Assembly (NCBI GenBank): GCA_025769875.1
Contig: JAGFNK010000087.1
Span: 62,001-126,000 of the forward strand
From: Russula earlei
Taxonomy: Eukaryota > Basidiomycota > Agaricomycetes > Russulales > Russulaceae
Reading direction: 5' to 3'
DNA length: 64,000 nt
The translations under genes and the position numbers were made by a program. Under the pieces are notes generated by a model. That model did not search any database, had not been told where the DNA came from, and worked only from the letters and a program-made list of their open reading frames with translations. This document shows, one piece after another, positions 22,501 through 33,840 of this stretch (positions are counted from its first letter, which is position 1; each line of letters begins with the position of its first letter).

Positions 22501-23614
22501 CAAAATCAAGTCACCCACCTTACGTCTTCCGCACGCTGCATGCCGTGCCCCACTCGCCACTTACACCTTACGCCTAGAAGACTGTTACGCCGTCACCACG
22601 CCGCACGAAACAATCAAGTACAATCAAGTCACAGGCAACCAACCCCATTTCACTTTCTTCCCTCACCTGTGGTCTACTCAGTCCCCTCGGGCGAACGCAG
22701 CTTACACCAACGCAGCATCGGCACACTTACAAGTGTGCTTGCAGTGGTGGCGGACAATGTTTCAGTGCACTTGGCAGGATGTAGATGAATTTTTGATTAT
22801 GATATTACCAATAACAACAGACTTAAGGCAGAATCGTTTTGAGAGGAGAATACACAAGTTGTTTAAATACAGAGGCAGGTACAATGGATGAGGCCTACTA
22901 CTTCTCCTAGATCCAGTAGGACATGGTGAGGAGCGAAATGAGAGGCGTTGAGGGCTGTGAGCCCTCATGTATGGCACAGTTGGTGAATGCATGGTTGTTG
23001 AGGCAGGTGCAAGACAGTTGAAGCATGGTAAAAGTTCGAGGCCAGGTGACAGGCGAATGGTAGAGTTGGGAGGAAGGGGAGATAAGGGAGAGACAGAGAG
23101 GCGAGGGCGAAGGGGAAGCGATGAAGCAACAAGGCGAGCAAGCCAACGTCCCCAACGAGAGCATTTGGCCAAGCCATCGCTGAGCTGAACTAACTGAGCC
23201 GGACCGGACCGAGCCGTGACAGCACTAGCTGACGGCTCAGGCTCGAGCACGTGACCTACTTTCCATTTTGAGAACGCTCTTGTAGGGCTCGCCTTACATA
23301 CTGTACGCCACTGGGAACTCGGCAGTTCACTACCATCTCGGCAGTCACAAATGTCACGAAAGTAACATACATGTAACACCCATGCCGAATTAAAGTCCAC
23401 CCAGGATGAAATGTTAAGTACAATGGCATTTCGATGTGGGGACTAGGGAAAACAGGAGTAGCATCTAATGGAATCTGGTCCCAATATTGAATCTGGAATG
23501 ATGGTGTAGTAGTACTGTATGGTGCAGTACTGTAAGAGTGTTGCGAAGGCAGCTGTGCAAATGGTTGTCCAGTGAGGGTCCTATTGATGAGGCGAGGGAT
23601 GATGAGGAGGGATA
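22501..23614. other. Repeat mosaic, no gene
   Basis: Holds the GAGCCGTGACAGCACT motif (23211), a copy of the 15841-15905 segment (23225-23297), and a segment at 23300-23350 that is inverted at 29722-29766. The target duplication GGATA of the copia element ends it at 23610-23614. Confidence 0.5.
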
Positions 23615-23874
23615 TGATGTAAATGTATGTTTTCGTTATATGTTTCACGCGCTCACATATATATTGTATCCGCGATGAATATGTACGTTCCGTTTTGTTA
23701 TGATCTCATACGACGTCATACATAAAATCATAAAAAACTACTTATAGTATATACTTCTGTGTACGATTACCAAGCCCGTAGTGTACTTGTGATTTAACTA
23801 CGGCCCTCGCGTGGGCCCACACAATTGAAGCGTTTTCTACCATTCCATTCCCGTCCCTGGCCCTTTTCTCACCA
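23615..23874 (+). repeat. 5' LTR of the copia element
   Basis: 260 bp, starts TGATGTAAATG, ends TTTTCTCACCA. Contains a TATAGTATATAC stretch near 23745 that may be the promoter TATA. Confidence 0.95.
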
Positions 23875-23944
23875 GGTTATGGGCCCTGACTGTTGCCATT
23901 GACCAAACCAAAAAGACTACATTCATTCACTTGTAACAACCACA

Positions 23945-26900
23945 ATGGACGACCTCAAAGTCCCTATTGAAAAGTTAGCCAGCGATGGCAGTAATTGGGT
24001 CACTTACCGCGACCGCATGATGTGGACTTTCCAATCTCGAGGGCTGACAGAACACCTTACCGAAGTCAGCGTCTCGGCTGCATACATTGCTATTGGCAAC
24101 GTGGGCCACTTGACGCCGCAAGCCCAATGGGATATGGACAATGCCACAGTAAAACAATTAATAGGGGCATCAATCCCCAACAGCGTCTTCACGCAAATCA
24201 GAAACAAAATAAACGCTAAAGAAGTGTGGGATGCACTCAAAGCGTTATTTGAGACACGCACCCAAACAATAATAGTCGACCTGAAGCAGCGACTACAATC
24301 AATGCGTTGCGGAGAAGAAGACAACATTCGGACGCACCTAGAGAAGGTGGCCGACCTCCGAGAGCAACTCGGATCTATGGGAAAAACCATACCTGACGAT
24401 GAATATGCAGCGATTTTGATGGGATCACTGCCCTCTTCTTATTGGTCTTCACGCAACGCTATCGCCACCTCTGCCTATATTGGTGGACATACAATTACTG
24501 CTGACACAATCATCAAACTGATTACTGACGAGTTTGATCAACGTACCCTAGACGCCAATTCCAAGGCCCAAGAAGAAGCCTTTACTGCCGATGCCCAAAA
24601 GAAAAAGGGGAAGAAACGCGATATCGAGTGTTTCAATTGCCATAAAAAAGGGCATATGAAGTCCGATTGTTGGGCAAAAGGAGGCGGTAAGGAGGGGCAA
24701 GGACCGAGACAGCGTGCAGGGAAGGACGGTGGGCGGAAGAAATCCGACGCCGGGCCAAACGACACTGCCGTTTCAGCTGAGCCAGTGGAGACCGAAGCGT
24801 GGGCTGCTATAGAACTGGCAGACAAAACTGATATTGCAGAAGTGGTCCCCAGAGCCAAACTGAACGGCCAGACAACCGAGCTCTATGACTCAGGAGCTAC
24901 ACGCCATATGTCGCCTTTTCGAGACAAATTTATCACTTACCAGAAAATCGCCCCTCATCCTATTATCGCTGCTGATAAGCGAACCTTCTACGCCATTGGC
25001 AAAGGAGATCTTCAGATCGATGTCCCAAATGGCACAAAGTCGACAAAAGTGCTATTGCGCGATACTCTTCACGCGCCAGATATCGGAGTGACAGTTGTAT
25101 CCATCAGTCAAATCTTGAAAGCTGGCTACTCAGTCAAATTTTTGGGCAACTTCTGCGATATCAAACGAGGGAGCGACGGGTATATTGTGGGGAAGATACC
25201 ATCAGGAGCGAATGGCCTATTCAAAGTCGAACACAGTATGGCTGCGACCACATCGGAAATTTCCGAAAACCTTCTCACGCTCCACAGGAGACTTGGTCAC
25301 ATCTCCCCGACTACCATCCGCACCCTCATTCGCGCCAATGCTATTACAGGCGTTCACTTGGTGGACGACCCAACTATTCCATTTATTTGCGACTCTTGTG
25401 AGCATGCAAAATCCACGCGCAAGGTTATCCACAAGGAGTGGCAAGCGCCTCTGGCCCAGGCATTCGGAGATGAGGTGCATACAGACCTATGGGGAGCTTC
25501 ACCTGTCCAGAGCCTTGGTGGCCGAAAATATTATGTGACCTTCACTGACGACCATACTCAGTGGACTAACATAGAAGCCCTACGTACCAAAAGCGCAACA
25601 TTTGAGGCATACAAGGCGTTTGCAGCATGGGCGCAAACGCAACGAGGCGTTCGTATCAAACGCCTTAGATCTGACCGCGGCGGTGAGTTCCTCATTAATG
25701 AATTCACTGACTTCTTGAGAAACCAAGGTACTGAGCGATGCCTCACAACCGCTGACACGCCCCAACACAATGGCATAGCAGAGTCACTCAACCGCCGCCT
25801 AGTCGAACACGTACGCGCCATGCTGCACCAAGCCCAGTTGCCCAAGAATATGTGGGGCGAAGCTATCAGACATGCTGTTTGGCTGAAGAATCGCACGTCC
25901 ACACGCGCCATTGGCAACGTAACCCCATATGAGAGGCTATACAATGAGAAACCTAACTTGAAAGACGTTCCGGAGTGGGGACAAATTATTTGGGTTCACC
26001 TCAAGAAACAACCCAAATTGGATGCACGCGCTATACAAGCGCGATGGGTTGGTTACGATACCGACAGTACCCACGCCCATCGCATATATTGGCCAACACA
26101 AAAAAAGATCTCCGTTGAGCGCGACGTGAGATTCCCCACAATTGAAGTGGGGCCTACCATTCCAATACTCACTACTCCATTACGCACATCGCATGTCATA
26201 AAGGCGTCACCTAGGCCACACTCACCGACATTTACAGCACCATCATCCCCTCTCCCCATTTCACCGACGTCAACTCCGTTACCACCATCACCTCTTACAC
26301 CGGTCACGTTAGCACCTCAAACTGACGATGAAGAAGAAGTCGAACAGGAACTTGTGCCTGTGCGCACTCCTGTAACCACGCCGGTACCGAAAAAGAGAGC
26401 ACAGAAACTTACACAATTCATACAACCGACGCGTCAATCCGAACGCGTGCCAAAACCATCATATATTATGCGGCAAATAGCCGCAGGAGAGGGTACAGCA
26501 GAGGGCACTAATACCGATTATGCCCATTACCTTGTTGCCACAGAGTTTACTGACACAAATTCAATTCCACCGATCGAGATCGACAGCGATCTGAAGTCAT
26601 ACGCGGAAGCGCGATCCCGCTCCGATTGGCCTCAATGGAAAGAGGCAATGGATCGGGAGCTGTCAACTCTCGAGGCGGCCGGCACCTGGGAAGTTGTACC
26701 ACGCCCACGCGACAAAAATATTATCAGTTCAAAGTGGGTTTATCGCATTAAAAGAAAGGCAGACGGAACCGTACTCAAATACAAAGCACGGCTCGTTGCC
26801 CGCAGCTTCACGCAAATATACGGGGTGGACTATTTTATCACCTTTTCTCCGGTTGCTAAATTAACAAGCTTTCGCATCATATTGGCGATCGCCGCGCGGC

Positions 26901-29125
26901 TCGACTGGGATATCGAAAGTTTCGATTTCAACGGAGCCTACCTAAATGGAGAACTGGATGCTAATGAAGAAATCTACATGCAATCTCCCCCGGGTTATGA
27001 CGACAATTCAAACACCGTGAAGCAATTAAAAAAATCTCTTTACGGCTTAAAACAAGCCGGGCGTAAATGGTATGATATGCTCACGCGCACCCTCGTTAAC
27101 ATCGGCTTCAGTATCACCGAAGCCGATTCAGGAGTCTTTATAGCGCGTGTAGGAGAACGCACGCTCATCCTTGCAGTCCACGTTGACAACTGCATTCTAA
27201 CGGGCAGTTCACAAACACTGATTAGGCAGTACAAAGAGAAGATCAATTCCTGTTACACGCTGACAGATCTAGGGCCAGTCCATTGGCTACTGGGCATCAA
27301 AGTTACTCGCGATCGCGCAGCACGAACTATATCTCTTTCCCAATCATTATACATCGACACCATCTTGGCGCGATTCGCATTCACCGATGCAAAGCCATAT
27401 GGTACTCCTATGGTCCCCGGCGCAATATATTCGAAGACGGACGCACCTTCATCGCCAGACGAGATCGCCCACATGCAGAAAACACCTTATCGCGAAGCCA
27501 TAGGTAGCCTAATGTATCTTGCCGTTGCGACACGCCCGGACATAGCTTTCGCTGTTTCATCACTTTCCCAATTTCTCGACAATCCGGGTATAACACACTG
27601 GGAAGCAGTAAAGCGGATTTTCCGCTATCTTATCGACACTAAACAAATGAAATTAACCTATGGCAACGAAAGACATGATCTCATCGGATATACGGACGCC
27701 GACGGTGTCAAGACTCACTGTTGAACTATCCAGTTCAAGAGCGAGGGATAAGCTCGAAGACGAGTCGGTAGACGTCCAAGACGGCGTGGGCAAGGAGTAG
27801 AGTCCAGAGTAGTAACAAATACCAGAGAGGTACTGTTACTGTGAGAGTAGAACAATCACGCAGGGAAGAGGCCAGAGTGGTCACAAGGGGACGGTCCTTA
27901 AAGGAGTATCCCAGGGATGGAGAGTGCCGTAAACAAATGGACAGTCTGAGGACTGTCCGCTACTTTATTGAGCACTTATATACTACAAGAGAACTGCTAA
28001 ATCTGGAACAAGTCATAACCTTGTTATCAAGCACAATAGAATGATGAGTAAGAAGTCGGAGGACGCTTACTGAGCATGCTCAGTCATGCTCAGTAAGCTG
28101 CTGAGTAAGAAGACTTCTCTTGATGAGTAAGAGCTTCCATTGTCCACGTGTTCACTGCTTTAGTGCACGTGCAAGCACCTGATTCATTTCCTGTTAGTTA
28201 GTTTAGGGCCGGTCATTTGAGGACTTGTAGTTTGGTTAGGAAATGGTGTCATCTTATAAGGCCCTTATATAGTTCTATTAGGGTCTTTAGAGTCGACCCT
28301 AATACTTCTATTAAGGTCCTTAGTATTGCCTTATAGTTGTTCTATAGTTATTAGAGTTGGTCTAATAACGCGTTGTAGGGCCTTTGATACTAGGTTAGTG
28401 CCTATTGTAGAGCTCCTAGGGTCGTTCCAAAGGGTCCTTAGGAAGGCCCTAATACTGTCTTTTGTTGCTAGAAGGGTTGCCTTTAAGTGGGGCTTGCTGT
28501 ATATCGATTGTGCCGAGAATCGCTCGTGCAACAATGCGCGCGCGATATTGTGGACACCTCTACTCACCCCTTTTGCTCGTGTGAACAGGGTGACACCATA
28601 GAGACCAGGTTTCCTCCTATAAGGAAGGGTCCTTCAAGGGCCCTCTCCGGAGAATGGTTCATGACAGACGGTGCCTCCCAAGAACATTGACATGCTATCT
28701 CCGGATACGCGTTCCTTATTGATGGAGGTACAATATCTTGGGCTTCGAAGAAACAGGAACTTGTAACACTCTCCACGGCTGAAGCAGAATACGTAGCAGC
28801 TACGCACGCAGCAAAAGAAGCCATTTGGCTTCGTAAACTTATCAACGAACTATTCCCCTCCCTATCCAGCTCTATCATTTTATATTGCGACAACCAACCT
28901 GCTTTGAAACTCGCTGAAGACGATAACTATCGCGCACGCACAAAACATATCGATTTGCGATATCATTTTATTTGTCAAGTCGTAGCTGCCAAAACTGTGG
29001 ACTTGAAGTACTGCCCAACGGAGGACATGCCCGCGGACATCTTAACAAAAGCTTTACCTAAATGGAAGGTAAAGATCCACACCCAAACTCTTGGTCTGTA
29101 TCGCGCGTGCGGGGGTGTGATGTAA
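23945..29125 (+). pseudogene. copia Gag-Pol polyprotein, interrupted in RNase H
   Basis: Frame open from ATG 23945 to 27705, then split by a solo LTR, resuming at 28667-29125. Landmarks: Gag; zinc knuckle CFNCHKKGHMKSDC at about residue 226; protease YDSGATRHMS; pre-integrase HRRLGHIS with CDSCEHAKS; integrase DDE residues in HTDLWGAS, RSDRGGEF and NGIAESLNRR; reverse transcriptase SKWVYRIKRKADG, FNGAYLNGELDANEEIYMQ, SLYGLKQAGRKWYDM; and after the insert RNase H motifs STAEAEYVAATHAAKEAIWL and TKHIDLRYHFI. The usual YVDD/HVDD box reads HVDN, losing the second catalytic Asp (GAC to AAC). Past the insert CAT TGA CAT adds a stop where Arg is usual. The copy cannot encode a working polymerase or RNase H. 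Confidence 0.9.
27706..28666. mobile_element. 961-bp solo LTR inserted in the copia RNase H domain
   Basis: Begins TGTCAAGACTCACTGTTG and ends GAATGGTTCATGACA, giving short inverted ends TGTCA/TGACA. It is flanked by a perfect 5-bp duplication GACGG (27701-27705 and 28667-28671). Rejoining the flanks restores the coding order D-A-D-G-A-S-Q-E-H of the host element. No internal coding, so it is the product of LTR-LTR recombination. The interior has a strong palindrome around CTGAGCATGCTCAG (28070) and repeated TAAGGCCC/GGGCCTTA-type units. Length and lack of relation to the 260-bp LTR point to a different, possibly gypsy-type, family. Confidence 0.9.
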
Positions 29126-29377
29126 ATGTATGTTTTTGTTATATGTTTCATGCGCTCATGTATATATTGTATCCGCGATGAATATGTACATTCCGTTTTG
29201 TTATGATCTCATACGACGTCATACATAAAATCATAAAAAACTACTTATAGTATATACTTCCGTGTACGATTACCAAGCCCGTAGCGTACTTGTGATTTAA
29301 CTATGGCCCTCGCGTGGGCCCACACAATTGAAGCGTTTTCTACCATTCCATTCCCGTCCCTGGCCCTTTTCTCACCA
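29118..29377 (+). repeat. 3' LTR of the copia element
   Basis: Same length and ends as the 5' LTR. A purine-rich tract GCGGGGGTG lies just upstream and may serve as the polypurine tract. Differences from the 5' LTR include CACA to TATG-type changes near 29150 and four further transitions. Confidence 0.95.
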
Positions 29378-29382
29378 GGATA

Positions 29383-29905
29383 GTGATTATTACTACTACA
29401 TCGTCAGCTGCTGCTCATACGTATGGTCTTGTGCTGGCCGCACATGGCATTGAGAGAGTACCCAGATCCTCAGAGGCCTCTGAGTCAGCATACTGTGGTG
29501 ATGTGATCACCCAGCTGGAATCAAACTCCGCCCTCTGCCATGACAGCGGTGTGATGCAGGTGTGATGCAGGTGTGACCCTCAGGCCAAAACATTACTCAA
29601 GAACCACTCAATGGACTGCAACTTTTCTTTGCTAGAATGACATTAATGGTACTCAATAGTATAACTACAAAGTTTTGAATAGAGTTGTTTGAGCAGATAC
29701 AGGGAGAAATGAAATTGCCAAGATGGTAGTGAACTGCCGAGTTCCCACTGGCAGTGGCGTACAGTACACCCTTGCATAGGAATGGCACCACGTCCTTAGT
29801 ATCACCAGATGTTCAACAACCTCAAGAGTGGTGTCAATCAGAAGCCCCCATGTCCCCTAACTCTGAATGAGCTCATGACAAGCCTAAAGAGGAGTTTTCT
29901 TGTTA
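29383..29905. repeat. Repeat mosaic flanking the 3.1-kb element
   Basis: Contains a 16-bp palindrome CTCAGAGGCCTCTGAG near 29469, tandem GTGATGCAG, a 45-bp segment (29722-29766) inverted relative to 23300-23350, and the left half of the repeat that is intact at 15911-16043. Confidence 0.55.
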
Positions 29906-32900
29906 CTGTAGGGGGTCAGGTAGTTGGCCACCCTGACTAGTTGGCCACAGGGGACTTTCTGAACTCTCTAGAGTATTAATGCCTGTGTAGTTGATTTGGG
30001 CAGTAAGAACTATGTCCAGTGTTGCCTCAAACAAAAGTTCTTACACTGGCAGTGATTGCTTGATGAGTTAGAGGCATCTGATTGCTGCTGAGTCGGCAAT
30101 ATGACCAATTTGGGAAGGTCACCGGAAGGCCGAACGTGGTGGCCATACCATAGGTGATTCATTTCGGACGCAAATCCTTCAAAACTTCGTGTTTCGTGTT
30201 TCGTTTCCCTATCTGCTCTTTCTCAGCCATAATTTCTACTGTGATTTCACTTTTCTGGCCCATGTTACTCAATTCATTTCTACAACATTTCCCATTTCAC
30301 ATTTCAGACAGGCTGCATTCAGCAACACCCACTGGGCTCAGATGACAATGTGCATCCAGCACCACCAGGACTTGACATCAGACTGACCTGACCTCTCACT
30401 CATAGCCTTCAGAATATTTTAAATGAATTTATTTACACCTCAATGTGCTCGGTGACACTTGTACATGCCATATCAGCATGTCATCCTTTGGAAATTGCTG
30501 TGGGACCAGGAGGCAAAAGTCCACCTCTGTTTGAGACAGTAGCTATTGGGCATTAAATACTACAAACTACGGGGATGCTACTCCTCCAACTAAGGGTCCA
30601 TGAGTGCGGGATGGCACGGTTCGGATGAGGGGCGAGGGGGGCAGCGAGCCCTTGGTTTGGATGTTGGAGGACACATCATCAGGGTCCGTGCATAGGCGCA
30701 TGGTGGGGTGAGGACAATGGTCCGTAGACAATGATGGAGGGGTGAGAGCAGGATGAAGGGGAGTCAACAATGGGCAAGAGCAATATGATGAAGGGATAGG
30801 GAGTGTAGGGAGCCAACCCGGGGCACGCCGAGTTCATACGACTTGATCCAAGGGTGGGTATCAACAGAGAGGAGTGGGTTGCAAAGAGGGGTCCTATTCT
30901 GAACTCTTCCTACTACAGAGTAGCTAGGGTGTTTTTATATACAGGAGAGAGGTACTAAAGATGAAAGGCATGAAAGAGAATCGAGACTGGTTGAGACAGT
31001 CGAGGCGGTCGTGAAAGGCTTGAGATGCAAGCGCGTCGCGTGAGGCGGGGTGTGGTGTGCGCGTGTGGTCGGTGGCGAATGGCCTGGGCGATGCGATCAA
31101 GGTCTTGATGTCGCACGCGGTGTGGCTTGTGGTGTGCGGTCGGTGGACGGCCTGGAACGAGAGGGAGGTGGCAAAGGATAGGAGGAGGCATCACGTCGTA
31201 TTGCGTTTCCACACATGATTCCGTGGCCAGCCATATGGCTACCTTACACTCCTGGGGGCTTGAAACTTTGACCATCCTCGGTCAAGCGTCTGAATGCGAG
31301 TGTTTTGAGCCTTTCGCATCTGAATTGAGGTGGCGGTCGTGGCTGCTTGTGGAAGATGCGGGGGCGGCGATTGGCGATTGGTGATGGCGACGACGGAAGA
31401 GGCGAAGGCGATGGGAGATGGAGGCGATGGAGACGAGGACGGCGGTGATGAGATGGCAGCTGCATGGCAGTGGTGTTGTCTTGTGGCGGCGGCGGTGGCG
31501 GCGTGGTCGTCTCCATTGCAGGTGGCAGCAGCGGGCGTGGACAAGGAGCGGAGGTGTAGGTGGCGAGCATGAGTTCGTAGACAGAGGCGTAGGTGGCGAG
31601 GACTCGAGAAGGAGGATACGTGGGGCGGCTTGCACGAGGGTGGCATTTGTTGTCTTGCGGTGGCGGTGGCGGGGTCGTCTCCATTGGCAGCAGACATGGG
31701 CAAGAGCGCACGAACAGATGGGGAGGCGATGTGGGAGGCGGGGTGCGGTGTGCTGTTGGCGTCGGTGGCTGCCTCTCCTGCGGCGGTGGTGTGGTGGCGG
31801 CTGCTGCTCCTTTTGTGGCGCGTCATGGCTAAGTTCGTGGCCAAGGCCTTCTTGGTCTTCTGGGGTGGTGCTGGTGGCGAGAGGTTGCAACGGTGCCGCG
31901 GTGCTGGGTCGCGCGAAACTGAGACTGATGCGGCGGGTGCTGAGACGAAGACTGAGGGTGAGACCAAGGAGGCAGTGATGGACGGAACTGGTGCGGCGAC
32001 AAAGACGGATGGAGCGGAGGCAATAATGGAGGGCATGGCAACGGGAAGGGAGATGGCAGTGGGTGACGCAGGGGTGATGGCAGACGGTGGGGACAGAGTG
32101 GTGGCTGGGACTAGGCCTGGAACGGCGGCGGACGAGGCGACGGACGAGGCTGAGGGCATGGTGGTGGCGGCTGAGACTGAGACGACTGGGGCTGAGGGCA
32201 TGGCAGAGATGGCAGCAGCTGGAAATACTGGCAATACGGCGGACTGGGCTGAAGTGACGAGTGCGGGCGAGGCTAAGACGGAGGCTGATGCGAAGTCAGT
32301 GGCTGGCACGACTGAGGCTACTGTGGCGGCAGATGAGACTGAGCTGGAGATGGGAGACGTAGAGGCAACAGCTGGCAATGCTGGTGCTATGGCGGATGAG
32401 GGCGTGGCGGCTAACGAGACGAAGACGGGGTTGGCAGTGAACAGAACTGGTATGACGGCAGATACTGAGGCTGAGGCTGGGGCCACTGGGGCAGACGGAG
32501 CAGCGACGGAGGTGGGCAAGACTGAGGTGGCGGCAATAGCGAAGGCAGGTGATGCGGTGAGATTGAGACCCAGGCAGGACGGCAGAGACGTCGAAATCCT
32601 AGACATGTAAAACCATCAGATACCACAAATACTTGAAATATTGTAAGACTACTTACATATTGATATGCTCCCAAAGTTTGAAGCAAATCGATGCACTAGA
32701 ACATTCAGAAAAAAAGAAATTAGCATTCTGGAGTAGGGGGTAGGAGTCAACGGCAAGGATTCCCACGGGTGGCCAAGATCGTCGATTTTCTCTGTTTGGC
32801 AGTCGCCTCGCAAAAATATTCATAGCATGACAACAACGCACTCTAAAATTATGGCTGTCTTATTGCATCATCCTAAGATATTTGTCCACCCTTCTGATCC

Positions 32901-32980
32901 CTCAAAACATTCAAAATATGTTCTCAGCTCCCATAAGGCATTGCATTGGTTTAGGTGGCCAACTACCCGACCTGATACAG
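29906..32980. mobile_element. 3,075-bp TA-flanked inverted-repeat transposon, nonautonomous
   Basis: Ends CTGTAGGGGGTCAGGTAGTT and, on the other strand, CTGTATCAGGTCGGGTAGTT, both followed by GGCCACC: 23 of 27 positions agree. It is flanked by TA (29904-29905 and 32981-32982). The empty target TTGTTATTTATGGCAC is preserved at 16036-16051. A TA duplication is typical of Tc1/mariner-like and some other cut-and-paste elements. I see no DDE/DDD transposase; the interior carries the Ala/Ser/Val-rich block and AT-rich spacers. It therefore needs a transposase from elsewhere. Confidence 0.85.
31239..32606 (-). repeat. Ala/Ser/Val/Pro-rich low-complexity frame inside the TA element
   Basis: Open for 455 codons on the minus strand (MSRISTSLPSCLGLNLTASP at the start) and for more than 300 on the plus strand, because it is built from irregular ACTGAG/GCTGAG/GCGG units. 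It carries the SVSRD motif near 31905 and, further along, GGCTGGCCACGGAAT (about 31205-31230) and CTCTCCTGTATATAAAAACA (about 30930-30950), the same order as copy 1 at 11-12.6 kb. Whether any protein is made is doubtful. Confidence 0.5.
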
Positions 32981-33840
32981 TATTTATGGCACTTTGCAGC
33001 TGGGCAACCGGACGATGCCAAGCACCCGTATTGAAATTCCTCGCCCACTCTTGACAACCTCACATGGACAATGGTTCCTGAGCTGAAGAAGGTGAATGCA
33101 CTAGCCCTCGCCATGCGGAACTTTACGGACCTATATATGATCCCTTGACAGCACAACATTAACTGTTCAATGCTGCTTGTCCACCCTCTCCCAAATTCTC
33201 GGAGCTGTTTTCCACCATGCATCACTCCTTGTCAGCATCACATCACCTCCCTCTCACCTTTCAGCATCTCATTTAATAGATCTAAGATGCGTGATTACCA
33301 TGATGGTTTCCTACCCGCCCTCATCCCACCATCCTACTATCAGGCTTTATGCCATCACCTAAACCCAGAGGTACTGCCTTGACCCATCACTCCCACTCCA
33401 TAAGGCTGCTCATGGGTCTATCTCAGCCGCAGTCCCACCTACAGTCCCCGCCAAGCGTCCTGCAGAGACTCCCGCTGAGCAACGCTCACCCGGCCCGAAA
33501 TTTGTAAAACCTCCCTCACAGACCGCGTCCTGCGGCCTTGGCCGCTGCAAAAAACCAATCCCACAATCTAGTCCCTTGGTCCCTCCAGCCCCCGCCCCTG
33601 CTCCACCATCCTCTGCCTTAGCCTCCCCGACGCCTCAAGCCTCTCCACCGAATCCTCCTTCCTGTGAACCACCAGAATCAGGTGTCATTGATCTCACTCA
33701 AACGTACACCGGAACTTGCGCCCGCATCGGTGCAGAATCGTCCCCTTCCCTCTAAACCAAACCCGCCACAGCAGGCGCCCTCACTACCTAATCTGACACG
33801 ACCACCACAGCCTACTCAGCCTCCGACCCAATGTCAACCA
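32981..33840 (+). repeat. Dispersed repeat, copy 2 (right flank of the TA element)
   Basis: Resumes the host repeat at TATTTATGGCACTTTGCAGC and matches 16042-16878 to 33840. It carries a 17-bp extra segment (GTATTGAAATTCCTCGCC region, about 33028-33045) absent from copy 1. Confidence 0.75.

Larger units (their letters stand above)
23615..29377 (+). mobile_element. Ty1/copia LTR retrotransposon with nested solo LTR
   Basis: Complete element: two 260-bp LTRs (23615-23874 and 29118-29377), both TG...CA, flanked by the 5-bp duplication GGATA (23610-23614 and 29378-29382). It encodes one Gag-Pol frame with the copia order Gag, zinc knuckle, protease, integrase, reverse transcriptase, RNase H. Without the 961-bp insert it would be 4,802 bp. 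The LTRs differ at eight positions by my count, all transitions. The region after the 5' LTR (GGTTATGGGCCC) is the likely primer-binding site. Confidence 0.95.
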
